DNA of 64,000 nt from Trichoplax adhaerens (lineage: Eukaryota; Placozoa; Uniplacotomia; Trichoplacea; Trichoplacidae): NCBI RefSeq assembly GCF_000150275.1, contig NW_002060962.1, forward strand, positions 88,007 to 152,006, read 5' to 3'. How positions within the stretch are numbered: the first letter of the stretch is position 1; each line of letters starts with the position of its first letter. Positions 11,180 through 24,926 of this stretch are shown piece by piece. The position numbers were made by a program, and so were the translations under genes. The notes beneath the pieces are model-generated. The model saw only the letters and a list, made by a program, of their open reading frames with translations. It was not told the origin of the DNA and searched no databases.

Positions 11180-14100
11180 AGCTCAAAAATTTTAGTTGAG
11201 ATGTATTGTTCTCAAATTTTAAGTAACTCTTAATACAGATCATTTGTTCTTCGAATTAGCCGAAAAAGTAACTGATATTCATGTTGTAAAAATGATTCTA
11301 CGATAATATAGCAACGGTAGCATAAAGGCATGAACATTGAGATATCTTCCTTTCCGTTATTCTAGCTGCACTAACTGTAGTTTCATGATTGTGCAGTACA
11401 CGAAAAGCGATATAGTATATTTTTCTATTAAAATCAATTGTATTGGACTACTAGATATAGCAACAAATAGCAAATTACTTCTTGGAAATAAATTTCTCGA
11501 ACTATTAGCTCGCATTGCCTAGTAATAGTTTTTTGAGTTACACTTTTTATTCTCTAAATAAGATTTAAAGTCTTCTATGATTTATTGCTATAAAATTAGG
11601 TCAACTGCTTCATTATGACAACTTAACTTGTACCGATTTAATAACTGAAAGTAAAAACGTCTATTATACGACTTTCTAAGGTGTTCTTAAACAGGGGATG
11701 TGAAAAGGCTGCAGCTACAATTAATTCTCTGCAAGATTTAGTCAAAGTAAACTCTATCTTTAGCTACTTTTTGTACTAGTTTTCTTAGTCTCAGTATAAC
11801 AGATGACTATGCGTCAACCTATCACTACTCAGAAATGATTAGTTCATAGCAGTAGATGTATCAATGGCAAATATGTAAAAAAAGATCGATATTAAATATT
11901 ATTGCCTGACTCTACTAGCCACGCTAAGCAGTGTGTAAATTAGGCCTCACTTAATATATAATAAGATGCACTCTAATATTGCCACACGAGCATATTTCTT
12001 CTAGTTATTTCTATAAAAACCTATTAACAAGCTATTGTTCATTCCCTTTTTACTAGTGAACTATAAAAATTAGCTTTAGATGCGATAAAGATACTACTTC
12101 GTTAAGATTCGATATTGAAATAATACGATCACTTCATTGATTATTGTTAGTGCCTTGCTTTATTTCACACAAAGTTGATGCGATTCTGTCATACAACTTT
12201 AAATATCAAGAGTCCTTTGAGTAACAAGCTATTAATACAATCTTAAACATTAGATGAAATAAAGAACGTTTATGATAACATCAACACTTTTATAACATTT
12301 TTCTATTGATAAAATTGAATTAAGGAATCTGAACGAGAATTAGACATGCAGCAAACAACATTAATGAAAGCACAATTAACACTTAAAGAGTAACCAACAT
12401 TAAGGTTTCATATATTCGTCTATTAGAGTTGAATAGGATACAATTGTTACTAAAATCATCTCGTCGACTTAAGTATATCATCTCTCTAACAATATGCCCA
12501 AACAAACAAAAAAGAATAATAACCTTGCTAATTGTTAATCATTTGTTAAATAGCGTCAGCAAAGTATCACAATCTCAAGTATCATATAAGGATCAATTAA
12601 TCACATATCTTTATGATAATACTAGCGTAGCAATTATAACATATAGTCATATCTCTTAAATAGTAATTGCTACTATCCGTACTGTATATGATGAAAAACA
12701 TATACTGAATACATAATCACATATTAGCTTGATTTATTGCATCAGAGTCTTCAAATTAGTCCTAGATCATAGCTTCAGTCCTCTAATCTTTTCACTATTC
12801 AATATACAGTCTGGTTACAATAATCGAAATGCGAAATTTTGCTGAAGGTCAGATTTCATTATCATTTCATGCTGCATGTCAGGTATGCTGATAGAGCCAC
12901 ATACCAAATCTCTTGCCATTTGGTGGCATTTTATCATCGCGTGCTATATGTACTATACTGATTACGGAATATGCCGATAAAAAGCGATATACCAAACAGT
13001 TTCTAGTCATTAGCAAGTTTGTTATTATTTCCTGCTGTATGAACTATCTTGATTTATAGCGGATGCTGATAGAAGCCATATACCAAATCAATTTCCAATA
13101 ATTTATAGTTTCTATTATCATTTCGTAATAAAATAGATGCTTTAAATTATAGAATAAGCCGGTAAAAGCGATATACCAAAATCAATTTCCAGTTATTCAT
13201 TCTTTGTTTTCATACTACGCGTAGAATTTTTGATTTGCGGAAAAATTTCTTATAGAAGCTATCCAAATCAATCTCAGTCATTAAATAGATTTCGCTGGCA
13301 CTTTATACTATCTTTACGGCATCGATTAATGGAAGCAACTGATAGAAGTCATATACCGGTACCGAAATCAAATTTTCAGTCATTTGCAATTTTATGCTAC
13401 ATATTTATTGTACCAGGTTCAAATCTAGCAATATTTCGCGTCCAATATGACCGTTATCGACATCCAGAAGTAGCTTCTTGAACTAAAATCGACAGAAATT
13501 AAAAATTTATTAATAATAGATAATGCAAATGGTGCGAGCAAAATTTAAGATAGCGATTTCGTTAGGTACTAATAGAAGTGTTCTTTGTCTATTAAAATGG
13601 TATACTCATATTAATTCTAGCTTAATATACTAGGATATTAGCCTTCTTGATCGATTGCTTATTTCTTTTACAACTGTTAAAATTTTTCAGTGACTATTCA
13701 GTACTATTGTGGCTGATAATAGTACCGTGTTATATCGATTATACATTTTGATATTTTAATTAATGAGATAAAATACTAATTGATTTAAAATCCTTTTCCT
13801 TAGGGATAAATGCAACTATTCAGTTTTATTAATATTGTCACTAATAAAGGCACAAACATAGATCATACTGGCATCTGATTTAGTAAACGTGACAAAAGAT
13901 AAGAGATTTAGATATTCTCTAGCAACAGTTACTGCCGTATGAATTCTTTTATTTTCTATTAAATGAACGTTGATTTCCAATAAGCGTAAAAATAGTGTCA
14001 CTACTGAAGACTGATACATTATTAATTATTTAATTCGTAGCAGATAAAACTCGATAGAACTCTGTTTGGATAGGTCGATGCAGTATATGTAAAGATATTC

Positions 14101-14214
14101 ACTTATCAATTTAATAAAGCAAACAGTAATGAAAACATAGATTAAAAATTAATTACAAACATACAGTATCTTCTGAAAAATCTAGCAAGTGAATATTTGT
14201 AAATAATAGTTTGA
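11180..14214. other. Intergenic spacer with one decayed tandem array
   Basis: No convincing exon was found apart from possible unplaced 3' exons of the CREBL2-like gene near the right end. The array at 12860-13395 is listed separately. The remainder is AT-rich with scattered short frames that have no homology I recognise. Confidence 0.5.
12860..13395. repeat. Decayed tandem array, six copies, unit about 90 bp
   Basis: A core like GATAGAAGCCATATACCAAA, followed by TCAATTTCCAGTCATT, recurs near 12888, 12973, 13065, 13158, 13247 and 13339 (spacing 85-93). Flanking blocks such as TTTCATGCTGTATG also recur in the first copies. Copies differ at many positions, so the array is old. Confidence 0.75.
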
Positions 14215-14553
14215 TTAAATGGCAATTACCGAGTAGTATTCCTTTAATAGAGCTAAATTTTCATTTTCTCGGCTTAAAACAGCGTTGGCTAAATTCTGAT
14301 AACGCAACTTCTTACGTACTCGACAATCTTTAGCCGATTGTCGGCATTTTTGTAATTTGGCCGCTTGGTCCATCAAGAGCGGCTTTCGACCTCGTTTATT
14401 TGGCATTTCAATTTTGTTATTACAATCATACTTGCAAGTAAATTTAGTATTTTTCGTTCTTCGCCCAATAGAGCTGTGGATATTACCAATTGATGAAATC
14501 TTATTAGCAATATCGAGGTTTAATTTTTTACCGTTGGATTTCGATTTGACCAT
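14215..14553 (-). CDS. CREBL2: CREBL2/REPTOR-BP-like bZIP transcription factor
   Basis: CREBL2-type proteins are small bZIP partners of CREBRF/REPTOR that control metabolic genes in the nucleus. The open frame encodes 112 residues from ATG 14553. It starts with a basic N-terminus (MVKSKSNGKK), then KRGRKP, then a basic region KCRQSAKDCRVRKKLRYQ at about residues 70-90, which is the CREBL2 signature. The zipper is short: after RENENLALLKEYYS the frame reaches a stop at 14215-14217, but a good donor (TCG|GTAATT) lies at 14230/14229, so a downstream exon completing the zipper is possible. I could not identify that exon between 13500 and 14214. The gene may therefore be longer at the 3' end. No neighbour suggests its regulation; it faces away from SPEF1 across 6 kb. 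Confidence 0.8.
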   Translation of the reverse strand: MVKSKSNGKKLNLDIANKISSIGNIHSSIGRRTKNTKFTCKYDCNNKIEMPNKRGRKPLLMDQAAKLQKCRQSAKDCRVRKKLRYQNLANAVLSRENENLALLKEYYSVIAI

Positions 14554-17500
14554 ACTTTTTATTTTCAGTAAACGTTTGCAAGCTAGCTCAGTGATGTTGG
14601 ATGATATCCTAGACAGATAAGTTAGAAAATGTGGCTAGACTCAATATTACCGGGTATAATATAGTTATTGAAAATTTATTACATTGTTATAAAATAGTGA
14701 GACGATATTTGAAAACAATAGTATTCTAGATTGTTGAATATCTATGAATTATCTTAACTACTTTTTTAAGTGATTACAACGGGATATTGTGCAAAATGAC
14801 AACTTCAATATAAAATTGATTTTTGACCTTTGATGTTTACAGTTTCCGCTTTTATCGTAAGGGGAAAGCTCAATATTCAGGTAACTTGATTCTCTCTTGA
14901 ATTGGTAAACAAATTAATAACAAGTTTATAGCCTAGCTCAATTTATTGACAGCTATAAAATTAAATGTCTGATATTGAGGTATTGACTTTAATTAGACGG
15001 CCGCTATTGATTAATTGAAGATAAAGTATTCTATTTACTTTATGAATTGATAAAAGTTATCCGTAGACCAAGATATAAATTCCGTAAAGAACTTACCAAG
15101 TTTCTGCTAAAGCATATTATCACAGAATTCGCCAATACCAATATAGGATTTAGTATAACAAAATAAAGCTTCCATTATTATACAAAGTTGTTACCCAATT
15201 TAGTATCAGTAGCTGCGTGCACCTGCTTCCGGTATTGGCTCCAGGATGGCGGTTGCCATGGACGTCACCTTGAAAAATTCTTGACATCTAGATATATTCG
15301 CCATTAATTGACGTTAAATGTGCAGTACTACAGAACAGCTTAAATATTTTTTCTATGGATTACAATATATTTAAAGTACAAAAGAAAAGCTGATAAATTC
15401 ACGAAGGAATTCTATTAAATAGATACAAACAAGATACAAATAGGTATTGTGAAGATCCATATTTAGCGAATAAGTCGGTGTTAGGTATTTTTCCTTGTAT
15501 CAAAGACCCCGCCGGCTAGGCGCCAGCAGTATTTTTTATTCTTCTTATTTCTTTTTAGCTGTCGCTTTAGTTTTATTTCCCATTAAATGTAGAGACTTAT
15601 AGTCTCTTCAACAGCCTATCATTGAATTTATTGTTATTTATGATGGGTAGCCAAATAATCGAGATAGTGTACGGCAAGAGATAGGATCTTTTACAATTTG
15701 CACAAAATGCAGTTAAGCCATTCGGCACCGTAAAAGGCAAACGGCAATGCTCTTCTGAGCATTTTACCTTGATTTAACTACTTTGTACAATATTCCAAGG
15801 GTCTACTGTTGACATTAGCAAGTGTAGGACTGTAGTATAAGTTTCCCAAGTTATCTACTTAACCCAATGGCAACAGCTACTGAATGAATTTCGATAGCAT
15901 TCACGCATAATTGTATATTCTATGTCCACCATTCCCGGAATTGATGCCACAGCTATTAATCAAAATAGTTTATTCAAAAAATAAGGCATAATTGTTTGTG
16001 AAAAAGAAAAATACAGAAGTTTTGTAAATATATGGGTTATAATATAGTACATATAGAAATTAATGAAGTACAAGTAGATGTCCTACATGTTCTAAAAAGT
16101 ATGGTAAATAATGTACAAGAATATATTTGTTAACAGAAGTAAAACATCGGTTATACTTTATGTTGGTATGCTACTGTTTCAGTCTGGTATTTGAAGTAAG
16201 AAATAACAATGGTTAATAAAAACAGATTTATAAATAATAACAATTTACTAATTAATCATCGGCGTCTTGGTCAACGTTTTTGATAGTTTATTGATTCATA
16301 AACAATACTTGTATTATTATCTTAACGTATATATCAGTCATAAACAGGAGAAACTAGTAACTGTATCCTTCAATCCTTGAAGACTGCATGGCTATATTTG
16401 TATCAATCTAAGAATATTGACGCCACTTCATTACACAATTTTTCACATCGCTTAATAAATAATGTAATTATCTATATAAATCTTGTCTATCCCGATCGCT
16501 TTAAATTATCTCATTAGTGTACGTAACGCATAATGAAGTTGATAGTTTAAATCAACATGAATTAATTATTTTAAAATGAAACACATTAACCTCTTCAACT
16601 AAATCAATCATAGCAATGCAATTGCTCTTGACAAGAACTTTAACATACATAAAAAATTGATTTTTATTTTGCTAAAATCAAGATACTATTCAATGATGGG
16701 ATCTCATGTCATTTAGCTAGTCACATTGGCTACGGTATCTTTTCAATCACTTACCTATACAACTCTATACAGTGCACAGTAAATGAAAACATTTCATCAG
16801 AAGGGGATGATATGGTAGGATATTTACATCCGCACAATTACATGGGACAATTTTGAAGCATGGTTTGTCCACTTACTGAAATTACTGCAATAATGCATTA
16901 TAACCCTATATATTGTATTTTATTTATATTGTTTCATTTTTATAGTACAAGAAATAATATTATTATTACAGCTAACTTTTGGTCATAAAATCTTCAATGG
17001 ATAAAACTTTCAATAAATACAACAGGAGCTTAGAATTAAACTGAAATTAATCGATGCATTTTTCTACAACACAAATGAACTGACAATAATCAACGAAGTG
17101 TCTAGACTGGTATAATATGCAAATAGAGAGAGATAATAAACTTTCATTGCACAAATGTGTTATGATGCTCTAGCACTTGAATCAAATTGTTATTGCTTTG
17201 ATATCTGGACATACAAGTTCATGATCAACTACTAAATTGCGCTATAGCAAGCAATACATCATGTGTTATGCAACTTCGCATGATTTGTCGTAACAGGATA
17301 TCCTTAATATTTTCAATGAATAAAAAATTTTACTTCCTGTAAATTTGGCCTTATTGTACTTCCTCACGGAAGGAAATATGTATACCATTATTTGAGTTCG
17401 TAAATATGATAGAGTGGACTGTAGTCCGCGAAATTCTTATAAGAAAATGCTACGTTATGGCTGCGAAATCAGATAGAGTTAATGATTTATATTCAGGAAT

Positions 17501-18849
17501 TTTTCTCTTTCCTTAAATTTCGCATCCACTTTCAAGTACAGTAGATTTAAGATGATTTTCAAGGTCATTTAACAGAAATACCGGTAGAAAATTATTTCCA
17601 GTATGAATTAGCGATAGCCAATAATTATAATCTTTCAGGCAGATTGATGATGCATTACAGTGCAGAATCATGCATAGGTAAACTTTACTGTAGTTTTGAA
17701 CTACCATTACGTTAAATTTTTTTTTAAATCAGTCTTATTAATTGAATTATATTCGATAACTATGAAATTAGTATAAAAATTAACTACTAATGGCTATTAT
17801 ACAGTGCATTGCGTTAATAGACAGGAGGCCAAGATTTGTTATCTTTCAGAGTTTCTCTGTCGTCATGGCTTACTATTAAGACATTTTGTAAGAAATCTCC
17901 TTTAATAAGATTTAAATTATTATTAATTAACTCGTGGTAAACAACATCTGATTTTAGATACGCGACTATGTGTAAAATTTATATGGATACTATTGTAATT
18001 AATCTATTTTATTTTTTACTCGTCTTTGAACTTAATACAGGGCTTCATGGGTTATCAATAAATTTTTTTAAAATTTAAGTATAATCAAATATCAACCAGG
18101 CGTTAATTAATTAATTACATTGAAAGAATTGCAAAAGGCTTCACATGGTCGATACTGTAGTCAGCCTAGTTTAGTAGGCAATAATCGAATTTAGATATCG
18201 GTATCCTATCAACTAAGTATAGCCTCCTTTCAATGAATACCGATAAAATTAATTAAAAAGAACCAGAATTGCAAACTTAACGGAAACAAGGACAAATCCT
18301 AGTCTGATATATAAAGCTTCATTAATTTATAAAGTAAACCTAGTAACTATCTTAAATTAATTGAAATTCTCGATAATGAAAAAAACACCCTGCATCGAGC
18401 TGTGCTTCATATTTTATCGCTTTTATTTACTATACAAATCAATGATTTTTAGCAGAAAGAAGGTAAACAAATACGTAAAAATAATCATTACTACCCGCAT
18501 AATTTTTGCTTAAGCTTACTAAACATTAAACACGTATAAAAATTTTCAAGGTGAATGTAAACTTTATCAAAAACTATGTGACGGCTATCGTCTGTAACTC
18601 TTCGACATAATATATCCTAGCCAGTAAAAAATTTTATCTAACAGTCCTTGGTTATCAAGGCTGTATTCTATGAGAAGAGTATGAATGTGTATATCCACAT
18701 TTATTATTAGACGTAGAAAATAAAAATATTATATAACCGTTAAGCAACGATAAACATAACGGTACTGAAAATAGACGCAGTCGTGTAGTGCAGTATAGTG
18801 GAAAGTATCGTACTATGTGTATTCAACTAGCTCACTAGTCAACCATTGC

Positions 18850-19640
18850 AGCGGTTAGGCTAAAGGCATCCTTCGATCTATATATCTAAAAACATAATAG
18901 TTGTCTACAGAAGACTCTGGGTGTACATGCCAAGTAAACCTAAATTCTATCGTGTAGACAACATTATACTCTAGGATATCGGTACTATAAACAATTAAAG
19001 GACGGTATATGTACCCGTTATACTCAACAGTAACTAGGCTAAAAGCAGCATTTGAATTTATGCCTCTGTAGCGAATAGGTTCCATAAAATTGAGTAAATC
19101 TCTAACATGACGCAATTAGTACTACCGTACTTCATGTTACTGCTGTAATTAGTTGAAATCTCCTCCACCTCATCTAAATGAGCAGTGAATTGTCCATGAA
19201 AAGCTCTGAAAGTATGTTATCGGGTAAATTCTTTATATTCAATGGTCTTTGCTAGCCTAAATTCTATCGTTGGACAATATTGAATACCATAAAAAAATAC
19301 CATACTTTATTGTACTGCTTACTATATATACGAGCGTACATTTACCTAACAACTGATCCTACCCTTCGGTTACAATTGTTAGGCTGAAAGTAGCATTTAA
19401 TTTATATTTCATATCTAACAATGCAAACGATTATTAGCGGAAGGCTCTGAACGTACATTATCGTCAAAAAAAAAAATTCTACGTCCGATAGGTCTGTACT
19501 TCCTGTAGTTAGACTACTGTAAATCGCTTATATATTTTCTATAGAAGCTACTGTACGGACATAGATCACAAGTTACCAAAGATCTTTATGGACTGGTAGC
19601 TCTTGCAGTCCAAACTCTACTCTATAAGTATAGGAAGAAA
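18850..19640. repeat. Very decayed tandem repeat, unit roughly 170-180 bp
   Basis: Blocks resembling TTAGGCTAAAAGCAGCATTT recur near 18855, 19035 and 19379, and CCTAAATTCTATCGT recurs near 18942 and 19255. A GAAGGCTCTGAACGTACATTATC-like block recurs near 18910, 19200 and 19440. Spacings fit multiples of about 175 bases. Similarity is weak and patchy. Confidence 0.45.
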
Positions 19641-20118
19641 CTATATAAGGTATATATTCGTTGAAGCATACATTTAATATAATCGTAGATTCGTATATCA
19701 TACACAAGAGTATCAAAAATTCTATATGTTATTGCTATACTATTTATTTTTTCTATAATGGTGGTGATGCTGGCGTTACCATAACAACAGCGATGAAAAT
19801 ATTGCTATGCGCGAGAAGCAACCTATTACTACTGCTATGGGCTCCGTAGACTTTGTAGATGTTCTTGTCTATTCTATTGCACTATAACTATTGTATGGGC
19901 GATAGGATTGCATAAACTGTGCTCTGTTCGGATGCTGGTATAGTAATTTCTGTATAATATCGATCAGAACTAATGACAAAGTACACTTAGGCTCAAGGCT
20001 ATGTACGAGTATAGATTTTCATGCGCAGCAAATGCAGTAAATAGACATGAGAATAGTGGGCAGTGGATAAATATCTGTAAGGATAATAATATTATACCAA
20101 TTCTTTATATTAATACAA

Positions 20119-20430
20119 TCATTGATCTTGCGTCATTTTGGCCATTAAATCTGGTAAAATTACTGGACATATTGGAATTTCTTTTAAAACTACATACTGG
20201 AACTCCATAAGTCTGAGTGTTTTTTCGATTTCTGATCCAGACTTATTTAGATAGAGTGATATAATCTTGAAGATTCTGACTATATAAAAAATGGCCTTTG
20301 GAACTCTGTGATACTCTAACCATTTTAAGATACTTGGGTAATTGCTCGTGGTTAAAATTTGGGGTAATTTTAGCTTATACAAGGACTTTGGTGAATTACT
20401 GGTATAGCCACGAAGAAAATCATCCTTCAC
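20119..20430 (-). CDS. Doubtful exon of unknown protein
   Basis: The minus-strand frame is open for 103 codons and ends with MAKMTQDQ. It has no in-frame ATG at its left limit, so it would need an upstream exon in the short space before SPEF1, or it is chance. The amino-acid composition (KSLYKLKLPQILTTSNYPSI, WLEYHRVPKAIFYIVRIF) is compatible with protein but I recognise no family. Listed only as a candidate. Confidence 0.2.
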   Translation of the reverse strand: MKDDFLRGYTSNSPKSLYKLKLPQILTTSNYPSILKWLEYHRVPKAIFYIVRIFKIISLYLNKSGSEIEKTLRLMEFQYVVLKEIPICPVILPDLMAKMTQDQ

Positions 20431-20559
20431 TGATACATTTAAAATTGCAAATTACTTTCATTCGCACTGTGATAAACAAAATTAGTTACCATCCACAAAT
20501 CGGTGTAAAATATTGCTAGATTGTTAATCACTAAGAAAAGTAAAACTGCACTATTACTC

Positions 20560-23013
20560 ATGGAAGAAATGGAAGGATATAGCATGGATGAAGATGAATT
20601 AAAGCAATTATACGCTTGGATTGATGGAATACCTTTAAGTAGGCAGAAAAAGAATATAACTAGAGACTTTAGCGATGGAGGTTAGTGATAATATTACACA
20701 ATATTCTTATGATAATAACGATATAAGCGATCGTTACCTCTAATTCTTCGAATTGAGATTCTGTAAATCGATTTGCTTCTAATTTACGATACTGGATAGT
20801 ATGATTACAGATATATAGTATTAAAGATAAAGTCCATCGATTATTCATTATCACAGGATCAACATTATAGTGCTTAGTAATAGCATGATATGAGTAACTA
20901 AATGAACAGAAAATTATCCAATTTAATATTAGGCAAAGAATTTATACTAGTGTTGAGATAGTAAAACCAAATAAACTTTAATTTGATATTAATTATCTTA
21001 TTTAAGTATGTTTAAGTGTTGTAACTTTAAAATAGATGCTGAATATGACATAAAGAAAGATGCTTTAAATTAATACTTGCAAGTTGATGGCTTTACAACT
21101 AACCCTGGCTTATACTTGCAATCGTTATCTTCTCTTAATACAGTTTTGGTTGCTGAGGTAGTACATCACTTCTTACCTAAGTTAGTAGACCTTCATAATT
21201 TCTCTCCAGCGAACTCTGCAACACAGAAAGTAGACAACTGGAATGTACTAAATCGTAAGGATTTCATTTCCTTGATTAAACATCATCTTTATAAGCTACA
21301 GTAAAAAAATTACACTAATTACTTTTTTCTACTTATGATTTGTTATGTAGGGAAAGTTTTCACAAGGCTAAATTTTCATTTACCAGAGGACGTTTTGCAA
21401 AGTATCGTAAAATGTAAACCGGGCGTAGTTGAATTTCTGTTGAATAATCTTAGACTCAAGGTAGTGTATTTGTGAATAGGTAGTTTTTCTTTTGAAATAT
21501 TGATAGATTAACAATTCTAATGATATGATGATGGAAATTATTAGATCAAGAAATTTAAGGCAAAATCAAGTGGTAAAATATATAAACAAAAATCAGATTT
21601 TTCTCAGCAAATACATCATCAACGCCGCGGTCAGTCATCACAGAATAGTAATCAGGCTTTTGCTGGACAACCTTCCACTTATCCTGATTCTCAGAGTAAG
21701 CTATTAAACTAACATACAAGGGCAAAATTTTAAAAACTTTACTTAAAAGCTACTCAGAGTTAATCGACTGTTGTGTACATTCTTTCGGATTAATAATTTA
21801 TTTCTTTGAATATTGATTTATTATCATTACAGGTTACGTTGTCAATGCATACCACAATCCAGCAGCGGGGCAATTTAACGGACCATTTCATCCACCAATC
21901 CAGCATAATCATCAGGTAAAAATGATATTACTATGTCTATAACAACCGAAAGGAAATAATTTAGTACGAAATAGTAATTAAATTGAGCTTACATCTTTGT
22001 TATCTATCTCAAATCACAGCAGACACACTATTTGTATGATATTCCAACTGATGAACGTGGAATCATGCACGAAGCTAACACTAAAAGTAGAAAACCAAGT
22101 AACGGCTACGGGCAAAATATAAATCATAGACCGGTAAAAGGCAGTAAATCTCAACCTGTGAGGTAGGTAACGATTTCTAACGAACAGTTAGCTATCAGTT
22201 TATCTAAAAAGATCATAATTAGATCATTACGTATACACTGCAGCTCTCGCTAATTTTAGAGTTATATCAACATCATATCTACAGTAGTGGATGCAGATTA
22301 CATGCAAATAGAATACAGAAGCGAAGGCAGTAAAAGAATTATAAATAAGATGATGCCATATATGCATACAGTGTTATCAGGATTAGCGTTATATAGCCTT
22401 TAGGGTAGCAACAGCAGCACTAGTAAGACTTTTATTTCGATAAGAAAGAAAAATAGTAATAAAGCTAAAATACGAATTGCAATAGAAACATTCTTCTCCA
22501 CTAATATGCAGACAATTGAGTCAATTTTGACCGTTACGCTTATAACTTATTTGATGATAGTCAGTTTTAGTTATCCAATACCGTAGAGATATAAAAGTGA
22601 GCTTACTCATTCATTTATTCATTAATAATTTTCTCTATAACTCAGTCAAGAAGCAGTGATAGCCATGGAAGAAAAGACGCAAGCTCTACTTGCTTCACAA
22701 GAGACCATACAAGTAAGTAAAAGAATGCTTTAGAGATAACAAGCAAAAATACATTTGAAATCTAAGAAGTCCAATAACTTTTCTAACAAGCATTCACGAT
22801 TGACGATAACAGTAAAACAGTAAATATAGTATAAATAGCAATAGCTTCTTTAAGCTATGATTCCACTCGTGTTTATATGTAATTTTTTAAATCATCTAGA
22901 TTTTACAAGCTAAAATACGGAGAATTGAACACTTGCTTCATTTAAAGGATTTAAGAATTGAAGAATTACAGTCAAGACTTATATCTTATGAATCCAAAGG
23001 CGATCGTAGATAG
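20560..23013 (+). CDS. SPEF1: Sperm flagellar protein 1 / CLAMP, microtubule-associated CH-domain protein, eight exons
   Basis: SPEF1 (CLAMP) binds microtubules in cilia, including the central pair, and in polarised cells. Exons: 20560-20680, 21144-21254, 21351-21460, 21545-21695, 21833-21915, 22020-22162, 22646-22712, 22900-23013. Phases agree; the product is about 299 residues. Residues about 10-115 form the calponin-homology-like domain: LYAWIDGIPLSR, RDFSDGVLVAEV, PKLVDLHNFSPANS and FTRLNFHLPEDV match the family closely. A Gln/His/Pro-rich linker follows. The C-terminal coiled coil (ALLASQETIQILQAKIRRIE, then HLLHLKDLRIEELQSRL) matches the end of the vertebrate protein. The start was chosen because exon 1 continues straight into the CH domain; MEEMEGYSMDEDELKQLY has another Met eight residues in. 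An X-box-like half site lies 68 bases upstream. Confidence 0.94.
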
Positions 23014-24926
23014 CACCTTTTTAAGACACTCAGAAGAGTATGCATAGAACAAGTCAATGACCTGTTTGAACTAACTTCAAATTGAATGTCTTGATCTATA
23101 TATATAATATATATTTACGAATCATCTTAGCTATAAAATTGTAAAGCAATCCCTGATGTAACAATGATAAAGTGCTCCATAAAATTCATAGCTATTTTAA
23201 TAAAATTATAATTGGATTTGATAATATTATCACTGTTACTTTAATGTACAAATGCTGTAATGTTTGTAAATGATAAGGATCTCCGGTTTCTTCTTTGTAA
23301 GAAAGTGGGGTTATTCCTGGATGATAATTAATCGGCAGCTGCCTATAAACACGCATGTATCAAAAAGCATGATGCTTTATTAATGCTCTACACTAAATGA
23401 AATGTTAAGAGCATCTTGATGTTAAACCGTTTCTATCACTGCTTAGATACTTGATAAGAGTTAATAAATTGAATGATTGGAAAAAGAAAACAACTATCTG
23501 CCTACTGTCGACATTAGCGTTAATGCTATTTTATGTATAGTTCCCTAATTAAATGGGTATTTTTATCTCTATTGCTATACTGTTACGATCTGTTCGCATC
23601 GAATCGTCCTCTAAATATTTTTACCATCTTGGATGCTAGATGGAGAACACTGATCATTGCAATACTGTATGATTCTAAACTGCATTATCGTAATTAACTG
23701 ATAAATCGTCACACAAAAATACGGCATACGTGTAAATTAGCTTCATAAAGAATATCATACTGCTTGAATCAATGTTTATGCTACACATATAGAATAGAAT
23801 GTGATATTCAATAAAGGTTCTTTATTTCGGATTTACCATGTCCAATTTTTCTACAACGGAAATATTTATGCTGCCATTACAGAATCTAGGCCTTTTAAGG
23901 TAAATATTTCAGTCGTATCAAATGTTAAGTTGCAAATACAGCCCGCATGTTACTGTTATCATATATCAAATTTTCGGCAAGTTTAGCATGGTTATTCATT
24001 AAATTGATGCAAAACAGTACATACTCGTACACATAGTATACGAGATACCAATGTACAAAAATAGGCTCAGTATTTAGAATACACGAGTATAAAATTAGTT
24101 CTCGTTTTCATTGGTATTAAGCTTATTAAGTATGTACTGTCAACAATTAAATTAAATTAAATTAGCGCAACAACAATTTTTTTTCTGCTTGTTTATACGC
24201 GTATATTACATACAGTATGTATATATACATATATATATTGCTATTACATTGCATATCGTGTTTTATAGGTAACGCTTGCTACAGATTATCAATGGGAGCA
24301 GCTTTTAGGCGAAAAGAGAATATACAGTCAAAAAGCATTACACCAGGTTACTGTATAAAATCGTTTTGAACGCCTAAGTATAATAAGCGCGTACGTACAG
24401 TGCATTTTCTAGCATCCACTAACAAGCATGTTTAAAACATGAAGTTGTTACTATTAAGCATATTTCTATCTTTCTATATACATGATACTATTAGGTGATA
24501 CATGTCATTATCTAAAGATTGGTGTTAGATTCATAACATAATCAATTCAACAATTTTACAATGGATGACCAGTTTACAAATTGGCATGATGACTTTGCTT
24601 AAGCATTATTCTACATAGTATGGCGAGTAGAGAGAATCAACACTGCAAAGAGTTTTTAAACTTATTAACTTACTATCACTTAGTAACACGTCGATATTGA
24701 TGATGTCATTCACACATCTGGAGAATAATTCTTAGAATTCATTTATGACTTCTACACGTGCTATGATGGTGAATAACAATATTATAATTAATTAATTCTG
24801 AAATGGAGGAAGAAATCTGCTTCATCAATTCTCAGGATTAGACTACAGTATCTCTCCTACAGTACGAGACAGTAGCACACAGTGTAAAGTACTATACGGT
24901 ACAGTACCGTACAATGCTATAGAAAT
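23014..24926. other. Intergenic spacer 3' of SPEF1
   Basis: No gene is seen. AT-rich sequence presumably including the SPEF1 3' UTR; AATAAA occurs near 23200. A cluster of GTAC/TACAGTA-type motifs lies at 24840-24915 just before the orphan ORF. Confidence 0.5.

Larger units (their letters stand above)
14554..20559. other. Large gene-poor spacer between CREBL2-like gene and SPEF1
   Basis: About 6 kb with no supportable gene except a doubtful minus-strand exon at 20119-20430. Two relatively GC-rich patches stand out, at about 15205-15275 (includes a GGACGTCA near-CRE and GTTGCCATGG) and about 15505-15532. A degenerate array lies at 18850-19640. The rest is AT-rich with short meaningless frames. 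Confidence 0.5.

Noticed and set aside
12429-12659. 76-codon plus-strand frame in the spacer after the S28 peptidase
   Set aside because: AT-driven composition, no homology, no splice support.
13415-13432. GGTTCAAATCTAGC resembling a tRNA T-arm (B box)
   Set aside because: No matching acceptor, D-arm or anticodon arm could be folded around it.
18855-19115. 86-codon minus-strand frame with fairly protein-like sequence
   Set aside because: It lies in a decayed tandem array, and the related copies downstream do not keep the frame open; no splice partners were found.
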